Source: an uncultured Draconibacterium sp. (GTDB lineage Bacteria; Bacteroidota; Bacteroidia; Bacteroidales; Prolixibacteraceae). Taken from it: a stretch of DNA of 64,000 nt. The notes beneath the pieces were generated by a model that had not been told where the DNA came from, made no database searches, and saw nothing but the letters and a program-made list of their open reading frames with translations. Position numbers and translations under genes: made by a program. The stretch spans positions 558,001 to 622,000 of the forward strand of contig NZ_OY775905.1 of assembly GCF_963675065.1 (NCBI RefSeq), given 5' to 3'. Each line of letters starts with the position of its first letter. The first letter of the stretch is position 1. Of this stretch, positions 53,743-63,661 are shown piece by piece.

Positions 53743-54006
53743 CTCATTAAAATTTTTAATGGGATCGCATGCAAGTCGATCTGCAAAAGTGAACGCACAA
53801 CTCTAAGTACTCGCTACTCGAATAAATCTGCGGTTCTTCCTCCCATAGGATATTAAAGAACTATGTTAATTTTTACTGTCTGTTTTTCCCTTTTTTGATA
53901 AATTTCTGTAAAGAAATTCTTCCGATTTTTTTTAAAGCCCCACAAAGGTATAAAAATGGGGGTAGTAAAAAAATGTTTTAAAGAATCTTGAAAAGTGCGT
54001 TAAGAG
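53743..54006 (-). promoter_or_regulatory. Intergenic region with candidate KamA promoter
   Basis: TACCTTTG on the minus strand (53943-53950) fits TANNTTTG and would leave a 200-base leader. It lies in the loop of an inverted repeat CCCCA...TGGGG, which could also be a weak terminator of the rodA operon. No gene is seen here. Confidence 0.35.
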
Positions 54007-55434
54007 CTAGTCAGAAAGCTTCTCTAAACGACTGGCATCCAGTCGAATAAATACAAACAACAAAATTGTAAACGACCACAACGAAGAACCACCATAACTA
54101 AAGAACGGGAGTGGTATGCCGATAACGGGCATCATGCCAATGGTCATCCCAATGTTTACCATAAAATGAAAAAAGAGGATCACTGCCACCGAATAACCGT
54201 AAATACGCGAGAATGTTGATCGTTGCCGCTCTGCAAGCCAGACAAGGCGCATAAAGAAGAACAGAAAAAGCAAAATTATGGACAGGGTTCCAGCAAATCC
54301 CCACTCTTCACCTACAGTACAAAATATAAAATCGGTACTCTGTTCAGGTACAAAATCAAATTTGGTTTGTGTACCTTGAAGATAGCCTTTTCCCCACATT
54401 CCTCCCGATCCAATGGCAATCTTACTTTGGTTAACGTGGTAGCCGGCACCCTGCGGATTCGACTCAATCCCCAGCAACTCGTTTATCCGTGCCTTGTGAT
54501 GAGACTCCAAAAAATTCTCGAAACCATAATCAACCGAAATAGTGAACAAGATGGAACCAATAAATACAATTGCAATCTTTGTATAATTCGAAAACTTATT
54601 CCGAACACTATGATACAATACAATAAATGAGCCTACTACGGCTCCGGAAAGTATAAATTGTGCCAGCCCGAACGATGTGTTTATCACAAAACTTAAAAGA
54701 ATAAAAAAACCGATGGACAAGGCATAAATAATGGCAACATTTAAAAACTGTTTGAGCTTTGGATTAAAAATCAGAAACATTAGTAAAGCCACTCCAACCA
54801 TAATTAATGCCAGGGTGAGATTGGCCAACACCAGAGCCAAAACAAAAAGAATAGCGATCAAGGTTCCAAAGAATAGTACCACTCCCGATAAGCCTTCGCG
54901 ATATAACACCAGAACAAACGAAAAGTAAACCAACGCAGAACCGGTATCGTTTTGCAACAAGATTAAAACCACCGGCCCCAATATTATTGCCGCAATGATT
55001 AGTAACGATTTTGTTGTTTGTAGTTTAAAACCATGCGTGCTCATGTAACGGGCCAGGGCCAAAGCAGTTGCCGCCTTTGTAAACTCGGCGGGCTGAAACA
55101 GAACAGGACCAATCTCAAACCAGGACCGGGCACCATTAATCTCCTTCCCGATAAAAGGTACCAGCAATAGCAACAGCATTAATACACCATAAATGATATA
55201 GGAGAAAAAAACGTAGAAATTAACCTCCAGCAACATAATTATCAATGCCAAAACAAAGGCGGCTCCAATCCACATCAGCTGTTTTCCGTATTGCTGTGTA
55301 ATATCGAAAATACTTTGATGCTCGTCGCTGTACAAAGCTGCGTAAATATTAAACCAGCCTAAAAACAGCATTAACACATAAAGGCCAACGGTTAACCAGT
55401 CAATATTTGCTAATATGTTATTTCTTCTTGGCAT
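54007..55434 (-). CDS. rodA: Rod-shape peptidoglycan glycosyltransferase RodA (SEDS family)
   Basis: 475 residues with about ten membrane helices. SEDS signatures are FEIGPVLFQPAEFTKAATAL, LLILLQNDTGSALVYFSFVL-like segments and, near the end, GIPLPFFSYGGSSLW. Its length is greater than the usual 370-420 because of an expanded middle region (residues ~190-330). RodA polymerises glycan strands with PBP2 in the elongasome. Its ATG overlaps the mrdA stop codon by one base, so the two are translationally coupled. Confidence 0.95.
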   Translation of the reverse strand: MPRRNNILANIDWLTVGLYVLMLFLGWFNIYAALYSDEHQSIFDITQQYGKQLMWIGAAFVLALIIMLLEVNFYVFFSYIIYGVLMLLLLLVPFIGKEINGARSWFEIGPVLFQPAEFTKAATALALARYMSTHGFKLQTTKSLLIIAAIILGPVVLILLQNDTGSALVYFSFVLVLYREGLSGVVLFFGTLIAILFVLALVLANLTLALIMVGVALLMFLIFNPKLKQFLNVAIIYALSIGFFILLSFVINTSFGLAQFILSGAVVGSFIVLYHSVRNKFSNYTKIAIVFIGSILFTISVDYGFENFLESHHKARINELLGIESNPQGAGYHVNQSKIAIGSGGMWGKGYLQGTQTKFDFVPEQSTDFIFCTVGEEWGFAGTLSIILLFLFFFMRLVWLAERQRSTFSRIYGYSVAVILFFHFMVNIGMTIGMMPVIGIPLPFFSYGGSSLWSFTILLFVFIRLDASRLEKLSD

Positions 55435-57251
55435 TAATCTGCTAATAACGGGTTGTGCGGATCTGTTAAAACAGCCTCCATCATTTGTTTTTCGTATATA
55501 AGTCGGTTATTGGCTATGCTATCGTTCAGGTATTTTTCAATCAGTAAACTGGCAATTGGCGCAGCATAACTTGCTCCCCATTTACTGTGCTCTACATACA
55601 CACAAAGCGCAATCTGCGGGTCATCTGCGGGTGCAAATGCCATGTACGCTCCATGATCGATCCCCTGATTATTTTCAATTGTTCCGGTTTTTCCGCAATA
55701 GCTGATTCCGGGAACAGAACGATTCAAACGTGCTATCGTCACCTGTCGCATACCTTCAAAAACCGGTTCGAAATATTGATCTTCAATTCCGGTTTCGTGT
55801 TTAACCGAAAAACTACTTCTCACCGTATCATTCTCAACTTCTTTAATAATGTGAGGTTGATAATAATACCCTCTGTTGGCCAGAATAGCTGCCAGATTGG
55901 CCATTTGCAGAGGGGTTGTTCCCAACTCTCCTTGTCCAATTGCCAGCGAACGTACAGTGAGTGCCTGCCACCAATCTCCTTTATGCACCCTATTGTAATA
56001 TGCGACTGTAGGTCGTAGTCCCATATTTTCATTGTAAAACTCGGAGCTTACTTTTTCTCCCAGCCCAAAACGTTTTACATACTCACTCCACACATGAAAT
56101 CCTTCAGCTGTAGTTGGATATTTATTGATCGTATTTCGGAAAGTATTCCACAAAAACGGGTTACACGACTCGCGCACAGCATCGATAACACTTGCCGGCG
56201 AAATATGATTATGTGTACACTTGATCGGACTTGATGCCTTACCATTACACACAATTCGTGTGGCATTATTGATCGCACCTTCCTGCAAGCCTATTAAAAT
56301 GTTGAATGGTTTAAATGTCGACCCCGGCGGATAACGAGCTTGCAGCGACCTATCAAACAAAGGCATCAAGGTATCGTTTTGCAGCTGGCTAAAGTTCTTT
56401 CCACGAACCCTGCCCACCAACATACCGGGATCGTATGTCGGCGCACTCAGCATGGCAAGTATCTCGCCAGTTTTTGGTTCAATGGCAACTACTGCTCCCT
56501 TTTTATTCTGAAACAGTTCTTCGGCATATAGTTGCAAATCGATATCGATTGTCGACACCAGGTTTTTACCTATTTCTGCAGGTTTATCTTCTGCTCCATT
56601 CAGGTACGAGCCCTGGTTGCGGACATGTACGTCAACCATTATCTTTTTTACACCTTTAACGCCACGCAGCTGCTTTTCGTAGGTTTTTTCTACCCCGCTT
56701 TGCCCAATATAATCGCCCGATTTATAGTAGTTGTCTCGTTTGATGTCGGAAGCATTGACCTCGCCTACATAACCTAAAACATGAGCTGCTACCGGGTATG
56801 AATATTTACGTAATGTCCTGGTTTGCGAGTGAAATCCTTTAAACTTATACAGCTGTTCCTGCAATAAGGCAAAATTCTCAGGCGATATCTGTTTAATCAA
56901 CACCGAAGGTTTGTAGGGCGAATATTTTTGGGCTTTAGCTATCCCCTCTTCCAGAACAGTAGGAGTAATATCGAGCAAATTACATAACAAAAGCGTATCA
57001 AATTCTCCCACTTCGCGCGGTGTAACCATCAGGTCGTAGGCCGTTGTATTGTACACCAGCAGCTCTCCATTCCGGTCGTAAACCAGTCCACGTGCCGGAT
57101 ACTGAACAACTTCGCGCAAAACCTGGTTTGTAGCGGATTGCTTATAATCAGAATCCATTACCTGTAACCGGAACAGATCGATGATATAGATCAATCCAAC
57201 CACAACAAAAATGGCTGCAACAATATAACTTCGTTTCGACAAATTGTTCAT
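55434..57251 (-). CDS. mrdA: Penicillin-binding protein 2 (elongasome transpeptidase)
   Basis: 605 residues with one N-terminal membrane helix (residues ~9-28). The dimerisation domain (~50-240) is followed by the transpeptidase domain with the catalytic SxxK at Ser311-Lys314 (PPGSTFKPFN), SCN at 362-364 and KTG at 521-523 (CGKTGTIEN). It cross-links peptidoglycan in the periplasm together with RodA. The order mreB-mreC-mreD-mrdA-rodA is conserved in many bacteria. A 94-bp gap separates it from mreD. Confidence 0.96.
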   Translation of the reverse strand: MNNLSKRSYIVAAIFVVVGLIYIIDLFRLQVMDSDYKQSATNQVLREVVQYPARGLVYDRNGELLVYNTTAYDLMVTPREVGEFDTLLLCNLLDITPTVLEEGIAKAQKYSPYKPSVLIKQISPENFALLQEQLYKFKGFHSQTRTLRKYSYPVAAHVLGYVGEVNASDIKRDNYYKSGDYIGQSGVEKTYEKQLRGVKGVKKIMVDVHVRNQGSYLNGAEDKPAEIGKNLVSTIDIDLQLYAEELFQNKKGAVVAIEPKTGEILAMLSAPTYDPGMLVGRVRGKNFSQLQNDTLMPLFDRSLQARYPPGSTFKPFNILIGLQEGAINNATRIVCNGKASSPIKCTHNHISPASVIDAVRESCNPFLWNTFRNTINKYPTTAEGFHVWSEYVKRFGLGEKVSSEFYNENMGLRPTVAYYNRVHKGDWWQALTVRSLAIGQGELGTTPLQMANLAAILANRGYYYQPHIIKEVENDTVRSSFSVKHETGIEDQYFEPVFEGMRQVTIARLNRSVPGISYCGKTGTIENNQGIDHGAYMAFAPADDPQIALCVYVEHSKWGASYAAPIASLLIEKYLNDSIANNRLIYEKQMMEAVLTDPHNPLLAD

Positions 57252-57345
57252 CTAATACCTTGCCTGTAATTTGTTTTGACAATCAGCAACTAAAAAGCGG
57301 CTATTCTAAAAAGTTCAAATTTAAGTACCTTCTTTTCGACCTCTG

Positions 57346-57849
57346 TTAATCGCGAAATACAATAAACTGGCTTAAAACTATAACAAAAATTGAAAACAAC
57401 GAACTTAAAACAATACGATATAAGGTTCCTAAAATATCAGCAAAAGTAAACACTTCGATAAAGAATAGAGCCACATGATGCAGGAACACCATTATTGCCG
57501 TGTAATACAGAAACCAGCCCAAGCCGTTTTGCGCCAAACCGGGGTAATCTGCCATGTCCTCTTCGCGGTTGGTAATTGACCTGATGATAAGTGGACGCAG
57601 AAAAGCAATAAACACCGAAGCAAAAGCATGAACACCTAATGTATTGGAAAATATATCGATACTTAGGCCGATAAAAAATCCGCCTAAAAGAAGTACATAA
57701 CGCGGTGCATTTACCGGAAGCAGCATAATAAACAGGATGTAGATATATGGATTTACGAACCCACTGACCTGCACCTGGTTTAAAAACAGTACCTGCGTAA
57801 TCACAAGCACCACAAACATTATTGTATATTTAATTAGTTCCCGCCCCAT
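57346..57849 (-). CDS. mreD: Rod shape-determining protein MreD
   Basis: 167 residues, an integral membrane protein with five or six hydrophobic helices. The order after mreC, the length and segments such as LLPVNAPRYVLLLGGFFIGL-like and SIDIFSNTLGVHAFASVFIA fit MreD of Bacteroidota. MreD connects MreC to the cytoplasmic MreB filament system. Its start overlaps the end of mreC by 20 bases. Confidence 0.9.
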   Translation of the reverse strand: MGRELIKYTIMFVVLVITQVLFLNQVQVSGFVNPYIYILFIMLLPVNAPRYVLLLGGFFIGLSIDIFSNTLGVHAFASVFIAFLRPLIIRSITNREEDMADYPGLAQNGLGWFLYYTAIMVFLHHVALFFIEVFTFADILGTLYRIVLSSLFSIFVIVLSQFIVFRD

Positions 57850-58678
57850 TAATTACTTTATCCTCCAGTACTTTTAACTCCTCTTTCTTTACATTCTCGA
57901 TGACATGCACATACCGGATCGATTTAAAATCGACAGCCAGTTTCACTTTTATATTGTAGTAATTTTCTCCTTGCGGTTTATCAAACGATAAAATGGTACC
58001 AATCAGTAATCCTTCAGGGAAAATTGATGAATAACCACTTGTAACCACCGTATCGCCAGTTGCCAGATTTACGTGAATTGGAATTTCCTGCAAGTTGGCC
58101 TGCCTGTAATTCTGACCATCCCAATGCAACGAACCATAATAGCCCGATTTTTTTAGTTTGGCAGAAATGCTCCATCGTGGATTAAGCAACGACAAACCCG
58201 ATGCATACGAGTTGGAAACACTGGTAACCACTCCAACCACTCCTTCGGGCGACAGAATCCCCTGATCGGCTTTTATTCCGTCTTCGAGCCCTTTATCTAG
58301 TGTAATGTAATTTTGCTGTTTATTAGCCGAATTGTTAATAATACGCGCGGCCCTGAATACAAAATTTGAATCGGGCAATTCGTACGTAGTTACTATCGAA
58401 TCGTGATTTGATATTTCTTCCAATTTACCACCGTCCAACATCGACCGGAGGTAGGCATTTTCGTTTGCCAGCTCTTCATTAACACGCGCCAGTTCGAAAT
58501 ACTGAAATACCGAACTTGTAGTATTGTAAAAACTTGCCGAAATAAAATTGGCCGAATTCAGAAAACGCGACCGCTGAAAACTATTGTAGTTAAACACCAG
58601 CACCAACGAAACCGCTTCTAAAAGAAGAAACAGTAGAAACGCAAAATTTCTTACCAGGAATCGAAGGAGACTGCGCAT
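57830..58678 (-). CDS. mreC: Rod shape-determining protein MreC
   Basis: 282 residues, with an N-terminal membrane helix (residues ~9-29), a coiled coil (about 60-95, ELARVNEELANENAYLRSML) and a periplasmic beta-rich domain (KGLEDGIKADQGILSPEGVV with GVVTSV directly after it). MreC organises the elongasome in the periplasm and activates PBP2. It lies 19 bp downstream of mreB. Confidence 0.94.
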   Translation of the reverse strand: MRSLLRFLVRNFAFLLFLLLEAVSLVLVFNYNSFQRSRFLNSANFISASFYNTTSSVFQYFELARVNEELANENAYLRSMLDGGKLEEISNHDSIVTTYELPDSNFVFRAARIINNSANKQQNYITLDKGLEDGIKADQGILSPEGVVGVVTSVSNSYASGLSLLNPRWSISAKLKKSGYYGSLHWDGQNYRQANLQEIPIHVNLATGDTVVTSGYSSIFPEGLLIGTILSFDKPQGENYYNIKVKLAVDFKSIRYVHVIENVKKEELKVLEDKVINGAGTN

Positions 58679-58697
58679 TTATGTTTTTAACTTTCTA

Positions 58698-59720
58698 TTA
58701 TCGGATAAGGAATGAGAAGTTTTCTACATTTTTCAGGGCAATACCTGTACCTCTTACAACCGCACGTAACGGATCTTCTGCAATGTGGAACGGAATACCA
58801 ATTTTGTCTGTCAATCGTTTGTCAAGACCTTTTAACAAGGCGCCACCACCTGCCAGCCAAATTCCTTTCACAACAATATCGGCATACAATTCCGGAGGTG
58901 TTTGCTCCAGAGCACTCAATACTGCCGTTTCAATTTTCGAGATCGATTTTTCCAGGCAGTGTGCAATTTCCTGATACGAAACCGGTACTTCAATTGGCAG
59001 TGCTGTCATTTGGTTTGGTCCCTGCACTACGTAATCCGGTGGCGGTTCTTTTAGCTGCGACAAGGCTGAACCAACATGAATTTTGATTTCCTCTGCGGTA
59101 CGCTCACCAATTTTAATATTGTGCTGATGACGCATATATTCCATAATATCGGCAGTAAGATCATCGCCGGCAATACGTATTGATTTGTTGGTAACAATAC
59201 CACCAAGAGATATTACCGCAATCTCGGTAGTACCACCACCTATATCTACAACCATGTTTCCTTCTGGAGCTTCCACATCTAAACCGATACCAATAGCAGC
59301 GGCCAGTGGTTCATAAACCATGTAAACCTCACGTCCGCCGGCATGTTCCGACGAGTCGCGTACCGCACGGATTTCAACTTCGGTACTTCCTGAAGGGATA
59401 CAAATTACCATTTTTAAAGCCGGAGAAAACATCCTCGACTTCGGGTTAATCATTTTAATCATCCCCCTGATCATTTGCTCCGCAGCGTTAAAATCGGCAA
59501 TTACACCATCGCGCAATGGCCTGATCGTCTTTAAGTTTGCATGCGTCTTCCCTTGCATTTGCCTGGCTTTTTCTCCAATGGCAACCATCTTTTCGGTTTT
59601 CAAATCGATGGCTACAATCGAAGGCTCGTCCACTACAATTTTATCATTATGGATGATAATAGTATTGGCCGTTCCAAGGTCAATTGCTATCTCCTGCGTT
59701 AAAAATGAAAATAAACCCAT
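58698..59720 (-). CDS. mreB: Rod shape-determining protein MreB
   Basis: 340 residues, actin fold. Phosphate-binding motifs are IAIDLGTANTIIIHNDKIVV and VVDIGGGTTEIAVISLGG, and the adenosine motif GIWLAGGGALLKGLDKRL is near the end. The N-terminus starts MGLFSFLTQEIA with a short amphipathic segment that can touch the membrane. MreB filaments guide lateral wall synthesis. It is first of the cell-shape genes, 46 bp after purH. Confidence 0.97.
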   Translation of the reverse strand: MGLFSFLTQEIAIDLGTANTIIIHNDKIVVDEPSIVAIDLKTEKMVAIGEKARQMQGKTHANLKTIRPLRDGVIADFNAAEQMIRGMIKMINPKSRMFSPALKMVICIPSGSTEVEIRAVRDSSEHAGGREVYMVYEPLAAAIGIGLDVEAPEGNMVVDIGGGTTEIAVISLGGIVTNKSIRIAGDDLTADIMEYMRHQHNIKIGERTAEEIKIHVGSALSQLKEPPPDYVVQGPNQMTALPIEVPVSYQEIAHCLEKSISKIETAVLSALEQTPPELYADIVVKGIWLAGGGALLKGLDKRLTDKIGIPFHIAEDPLRAVVRGTGIALKNVENFSFLIR

Positions 59721-59766
59721 AAATTAATTTGCTATGTATCTAGTGCTATAAAGATAATTTTATTTC

Positions 59767-61359
59767 TTAATGTCTGAAATGTCTGCGGCCGGTAAATGCC
59801 ATTGCAATACCGAATTCGTTACATGCGTCAATCACTTCCTCGTCGCGGATACTGCCACCCGGCTCGATGATGTATTTAACACCGTATTCGTTGGCTGCCT
59901 CAATGCTGTCGCGGAACGGGAAAAAAGCGTCCGAAATCAATACCGATTTTTCGATATCCAATCCACCTTTAAGGTCGAAACGCGGCATTGTAAGGTAACG
60001 TAAACTATCCAAACGGTTTGGCTGTCCCATTCCTGCTCCTGTTAACCAGAATGCCCCTTTTTCAGTTTCGGTTACTACGGCAATAGCGTTACTCTTCAAA
60101 TGTTTACAAGCGATTGAACCGAATTTGGCAAGGTTCATTTTTGAAGCCTCAAATTCCTTTTTGGTTACTGTTTTAAATTCAGTATCCAAACCTTCATCTT
60201 CATCCTGCACCAACATTCCGCCACTTATCGAACGGTATAATTTTTCTTTCGCCACCATTGGGCGCACCGGTGTTACTAATACACGAAGGTTTTTCTTCTT
60301 AGCGAGCACTTCAAGTGCTTCATCAGTATATTCAGGAGCGATAATAATCTCAATGAATTTTTTACTGAACCACTCAGCAGCTTCTTTGGTAACCGTTTCG
60401 GTAAAGCAAATAATGCCTCCAAAAGCACTGATCGGGTCACCGGCCCAAGCCAGTTCCAACGATTCCATAATGTTATCGGTAACCGCCAAACCACAAGGAT
60501 TTAAGTGTTTAATAACCGAAACAGCAACTTTGTTTTCAATGTGAGTTACTGAATGATAAGCATCGCTGGCTGATTTCCACGCTGCATCGGCATCCAGCAT
60601 ATTGTTGTATGATAAGGCTTTTCCCTGCAGAACCTGAGCATTAGCAAGGCCTGCACCTTCGGCAACGTTATCGAATTTAAAGAATGTTGCTGCCTGGTGT
60701 GGATTTTCTCCGTAACGCAAAACATCACCATCGTTCAGGCTGATTCGTTGTGTTCCAGCATCGCCACCTTCGTTAAAATAGCTAAAAATTGCTGCATCGT
60801 AATGCGATGAAACGCCAAATGCTTTTCCGGCAAACCACTTCCGGTCTTGCAAACTAAATTCGCCGTCGTTTTCTTCCAACTTTTGTAGAAGTGGTTGATA
60901 TTCGTTTTGCGAAGGAACGATCACAACATCTTTAAAGTTTTTGGCAGCGGCACGAATCAATGAAATTCCGCCTATATCAATTTTCTCAATAATATCTTGT
61001 TCTTCGGCACCCGATGCCACAGTATCTTCAAACGGATACAGATCAACAATTACAAGATCGATCTCCGGGATTTCGTATTCTGTTAGCTGGCTCACATCGC
61101 CCTGGTTGTCGCGACGCGATAATATTCCACCAAATACTTTTGGATGCAACGTTTTTACCCGTCCACCCAAAATCGACGGGTAACCGGTTAAACTTTCAAC
61201 AGCAGTAACTTCAACGCCCAACGACTCGATAAAACTTTTTGTACCACCGGTACTTAAAATCTTAACACCCAAGTCGTTTAGTTTGGTAACAATCTTATCT
61301 AAGTTTTCTTTGTGAAAGACTGAAACCAGAGCAGTCTTAATTTTTTTATTATCAGCCAT
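59767..61359 (-). CDS. purH: Bifunctional AICAR formyltransferase / IMP cyclohydrolase
   Basis: 530 residues. The N-terminal MGS-like cyclohydrolase domain (KILSTGGTKSFIESLGV, GGRVKTLHPKVFGGIL) is followed by the formyltransferase domain with the RYGENPHQAA motif, SVIKHLNPCG (catalytic Lys-His), DPISAFGGIICF and the end SIRDEEVIDACNEFGIAMAF. It performs the last two steps of IMP synthesis in the cytoplasm. It carries its own promoter (TATCTTTG, 26 bp upstream) and heads the cell-shape gene run, which it may co-transcribe. Confidence 0.96.
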   Translation of the reverse strand: MADNKKIKTALVSVFHKENLDKIVTKLNDLGVKILSTGGTKSFIESLGVEVTAVESLTGYPSILGGRVKTLHPKVFGGILSRRDNQGDVSQLTEYEIPEIDLVIVDLYPFEDTVASGAEEQDIIEKIDIGGISLIRAAAKNFKDVVIVPSQNEYQPLLQKLEENDGEFSLQDRKWFAGKAFGVSSHYDAAIFSYFNEGGDAGTQRISLNDGDVLRYGENPHQAATFFKFDNVAEGAGLANAQVLQGKALSYNNMLDADAAWKSASDAYHSVTHIENKVAVSVIKHLNPCGLAVTDNIMESLELAWAGDPISAFGGIICFTETVTKEAAEWFSKKFIEIIIAPEYTDEALEVLAKKKNLRVLVTPVRPMVAKEKLYRSISGGMLVQDEDEGLDTEFKTVTKKEFEASKMNLAKFGSIACKHLKSNAIAVVTETEKGAFWLTGAGMGQPNRLDSLRYLTMPRFDLKGGLDIEKSVLISDAFFPFRDSIEAANEYGVKYIIEPGGSIRDEEVIDACNEFGIAMAFTGRRHFRH

Positions 61360-61384
61360 TTATTGGATTTTTCAAATTCGCTTG

Positions 61385-61392
61385 CAAAGATA
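61385..61392 (-). promoter_or_regulatory. -7 element of the purH promoter
   Basis: TATCTTTG on the minus strand fits TANNTTTG exactly, 25 bases before the purH ATG. A TTTG lies further upstream than 19 bases, so the -33 element is uncertain. Confidence 0.5.
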
Positions 61393-61648
61393 AAAAAAAC
61401 AGATAATTTACTATTATAAACAAAGTGCTAATTAAAATATTATTTGCATACCAAACTATTTCTAAATTCATTGTAATATTTTACATGATCGGGCACTAAT
61501 ACAACAGATTGTCTTTTCCCGAATCTTGGTTTCTGTTCTTCTGTAAAATACGAAGAGCGTTAAAAGGCATTTTTTTGAGAGATATGCAGAAGGCCAGTAA
61601 GCAAAATAAAAAACAAGTACTACTTTTACTTCAAATTAAAACCAAATA
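61393..61648. other. Divergent intergenic region between purH and the permease gene
   Basis: About 255 AT-rich bases. No open frame, hairpin or good plus-strand promoter is visible. Confidence 0.3.
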
Positions 61649-62902
61649 ATGTTACTGCTTCGATTGATATACGAGTCTTTTTCCTTTGCGGCAAATTCGC
61701 TTGCAGCCAATAAGTTGCGCACCATACTTTCGTTGCTGGGTGTTACCATCGGTATTTTTGCTATTATTTCAGTTTTTACGGTTATCGATTCGCTGGAAGT
61801 TTTTATTCGCGACAGCCTAAATTCTTTGGGCAGCAACATGGTTTATGTGCAAAAAATGCCCTGGACTCCTCCCGAAGGCGAAACTGAATATCCGTTTTGG
61901 AAATACCAAAATCGCCCGGTTCCTACTTTAGAGGAAACCGAAGAGGTGATACGGCGTGCACAAACCGTTGATAATGCTGCTTTTTTGTTCGGTTTTGGCC
62001 GTAAAGTGCAATACGGCAGCACCACCCTCGACAATGCTGTAATAATGGCAACCTCAGGAGGTCTCATGGACGTGTGGAACCTGGAAATTGCCAAAGGGCG
62101 CTACTTTACCGATTCGGAAATGCGAAACGGAGCACCGGCTGCAGTAATCGGACACGAAATTGCCGACCAGCTTTTCGATGGTTTGGATCCGGTTGGCCGA
62201 ACCATAAAAATTCAGGGGCAAAAATTCAACATTATTGGTGTTTATACACCAATGGGGCAAGATGCTTTTGGCACCAGCATGGACCGCTACATTCATATTA
62301 GTGTTGTAAAATCGTATTACATGATTGATGTGCGTGACCGCGACCGCGGACAAACCATTTGTATTAAAGCAAAAGACAATATCGACACCGATAAATTCAT
62401 GGCCGAACTAGAAGGTATTATGCGTACCATTCGCCGATTGAATCCAATGGAAGAGAACGATTTTGCATTGAATGAAGTAAGTATTGTTGCCAACCAATTC
62501 GATCAGTTTTTTGTGATATTTAATTTGGCCGGAGCTATTATTGGCGGATTCTCGATACTTGTTGGTGGTTTTGGAATTGCCAACATCATGTTTGTTTCGG
62601 TGAAAGAACGTACCAAAATAATCGGTATCCAGAAATCGATTGGAGCCAAACGTTATTTTATCCTGCTGCAATTTATTTTCGAGGCAATTGTACTTTCGGT
62701 AATCGGCGGGATTATCGGGTTAATTTTAATCTATGCAGGAACAATTATTGTGAACCAATCGACCGATTTCACCATAGTTTTAACCACCGCGAACATTATT
62801 AACGGCCTGATGATTTCATCCATAATCGGTTTCCTCGCCGGTTTTATGCCGGCACGCGCTGCTGCCAAACTAGATCCGGTAATTGCAATAAATTCGGTTT
62901 AA
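61649..62902 (+). CDS. MacB-like ABC transporter permease, solitary
   Basis: 417 residues. The N-terminal helix (residues ~18-45, RTILSLLGVTIGIFAIISVF), the MacB_PCD periplasmic domain and three FtsX helices (from about residue 290: AGAIIGGFSILVGGFGIANI) are present. The coupling segment GIQKSIGAKRYFILL lies between them. The end is FMPARAAAKLDPVIAINSV, close to the usual MacB-type finish. It is the membrane part of an ABC exporter or mechanotransmitter; no ATPase or adaptor gene adjoins it. It is convergent with the barrel-protein gene, 6 bp apart. Confidence 0.88.
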   Translation: MLLLRLIYESFSFAANSLAANKLRTILSLLGVTIGIFAIISVFTVIDSLEVFIRDSLNSLGSNMVYVQKMPWTPPEGETEYPFWKYQNRPVPTLEETEEVIRRAQTVDNAAFLFGFGRKVQYGSTTLDNAVIMATSGGLMDVWNLEIAKGRYFTDSEMRNGAPAAVIGHEIADQLFDGLDPVGRTIKIQGQKFNIIGVYTPMGQDAFGTSMDRYIHISVVKSYYMIDVRDRDRGQTICIKAKDNIDTDKFMAELEGIMRTIRRLNPMEENDFALNEVSIVANQFDQFFVIFNLAGAIIGGFSILVGGFGIANIMFVSVKERTKIIGIQKSIGAKRYFILLQFIFEAIVLSVIGGIIGLILIYAGTIIVNQSTDFTIVLTTANIINGLMISSIIGFLAGFMPARAAAKLDPVIAINSV

Positions 62903-62908
62903 CAAGCA

Positions 62909-63601
62909 CTATTTATCAAACCTTTTATAAGTATATATCAGCCCAATACCCACATAAGGTTCATTCTCAATATTTCCATAATGAAATGGTTGGTTTGGGA
63001 TTTGCTCATTAATAATATCGCTTGTTTTTCGAAAGTTAATACTGTTTCCTCCTATAAAAATGCGCATTGCAAATCTATCGGAAAAGGTACCAATAACACC
63101 GAAATCAAAACCATAAAACAACTGTGTCCGCTCATCGGCTTTATTTATTAGCTGATTATCGGGTGAAACTAAATCAATTTGGCCCGATAGACGTAAAGAT
63201 GCCACACCGCTAAAAAATGTTGCGTAAAACTGTATATCAGTCCTGTCGTCATCATTATATAAAATGGGCAAGTACCCCGTTATCTTAGCATTTGCAAACG
63301 AGCAGCTTCCTTTCAAATCGTAATAATCAATATTATCACCCTGAAAACTTTTTGAAATTATTGTATATGAAGTATAATTATTACTCGATTCAATTCCGCC
63401 ACCAACACCAAATCCGACAAATTCAAGAAGGCGCCATTCGTGTTCCAATTCAACACCAAAATATAATGGATCTTCTTCCAGAAAGGCTCCTTTCAGGGTT
63501 AGCCCAATGTTTTTTGAAGGAAATATTTCTTGAGCCAGGCTAATCTTTACAATTATAAGAAACAGAAAAAGGAGAGAAAACGATTTACAAATTGATTGCA
63601 T
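62909..63601 (-). CDS. Hypothetical outer-membrane beta-barrel protein
   Basis: 230 residues from the ATG at 63601 (MQSICKSFSLLFLFLIIVK), which opens the signal peptide (ends SLAQ). An ATG at 63628 would add nine polar residues. The mature chain alternates polar and aromatic residues (FGVELEHEWRLLEFVGFGVG, AKITGYLPILY) and ends YVGIGLIYTYKRFDK, as in small outer-membrane barrels. No named family is recognised. It is a single gene. Confidence 0.6.
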   Translation of the reverse strand: MQSICKSFSLLFLFLIIVKISLAQEIFPSKNIGLTLKGAFLEEDPLYFGVELEHEWRLLEFVGFGVGGGIESSNNYTSYTIISKSFQGDNIDYYDLKGSCSFANAKITGYLPILYNDDDRTDIQFYATFFSGVASLRLSGQIDLVSPDNQLINKADERTQLFYGFDFGVIGTFSDRFAMRIFIGGNSINFRKTSDIINEQIPNQPFHYGNIENEPYVGIGLIYTYKRFDK

Positions 63602-63661
63602 AGTTAAAGGTTTCCCCTCTTCCATCAAAAATAATACCCAAATTTGGAGAACATATGCAGT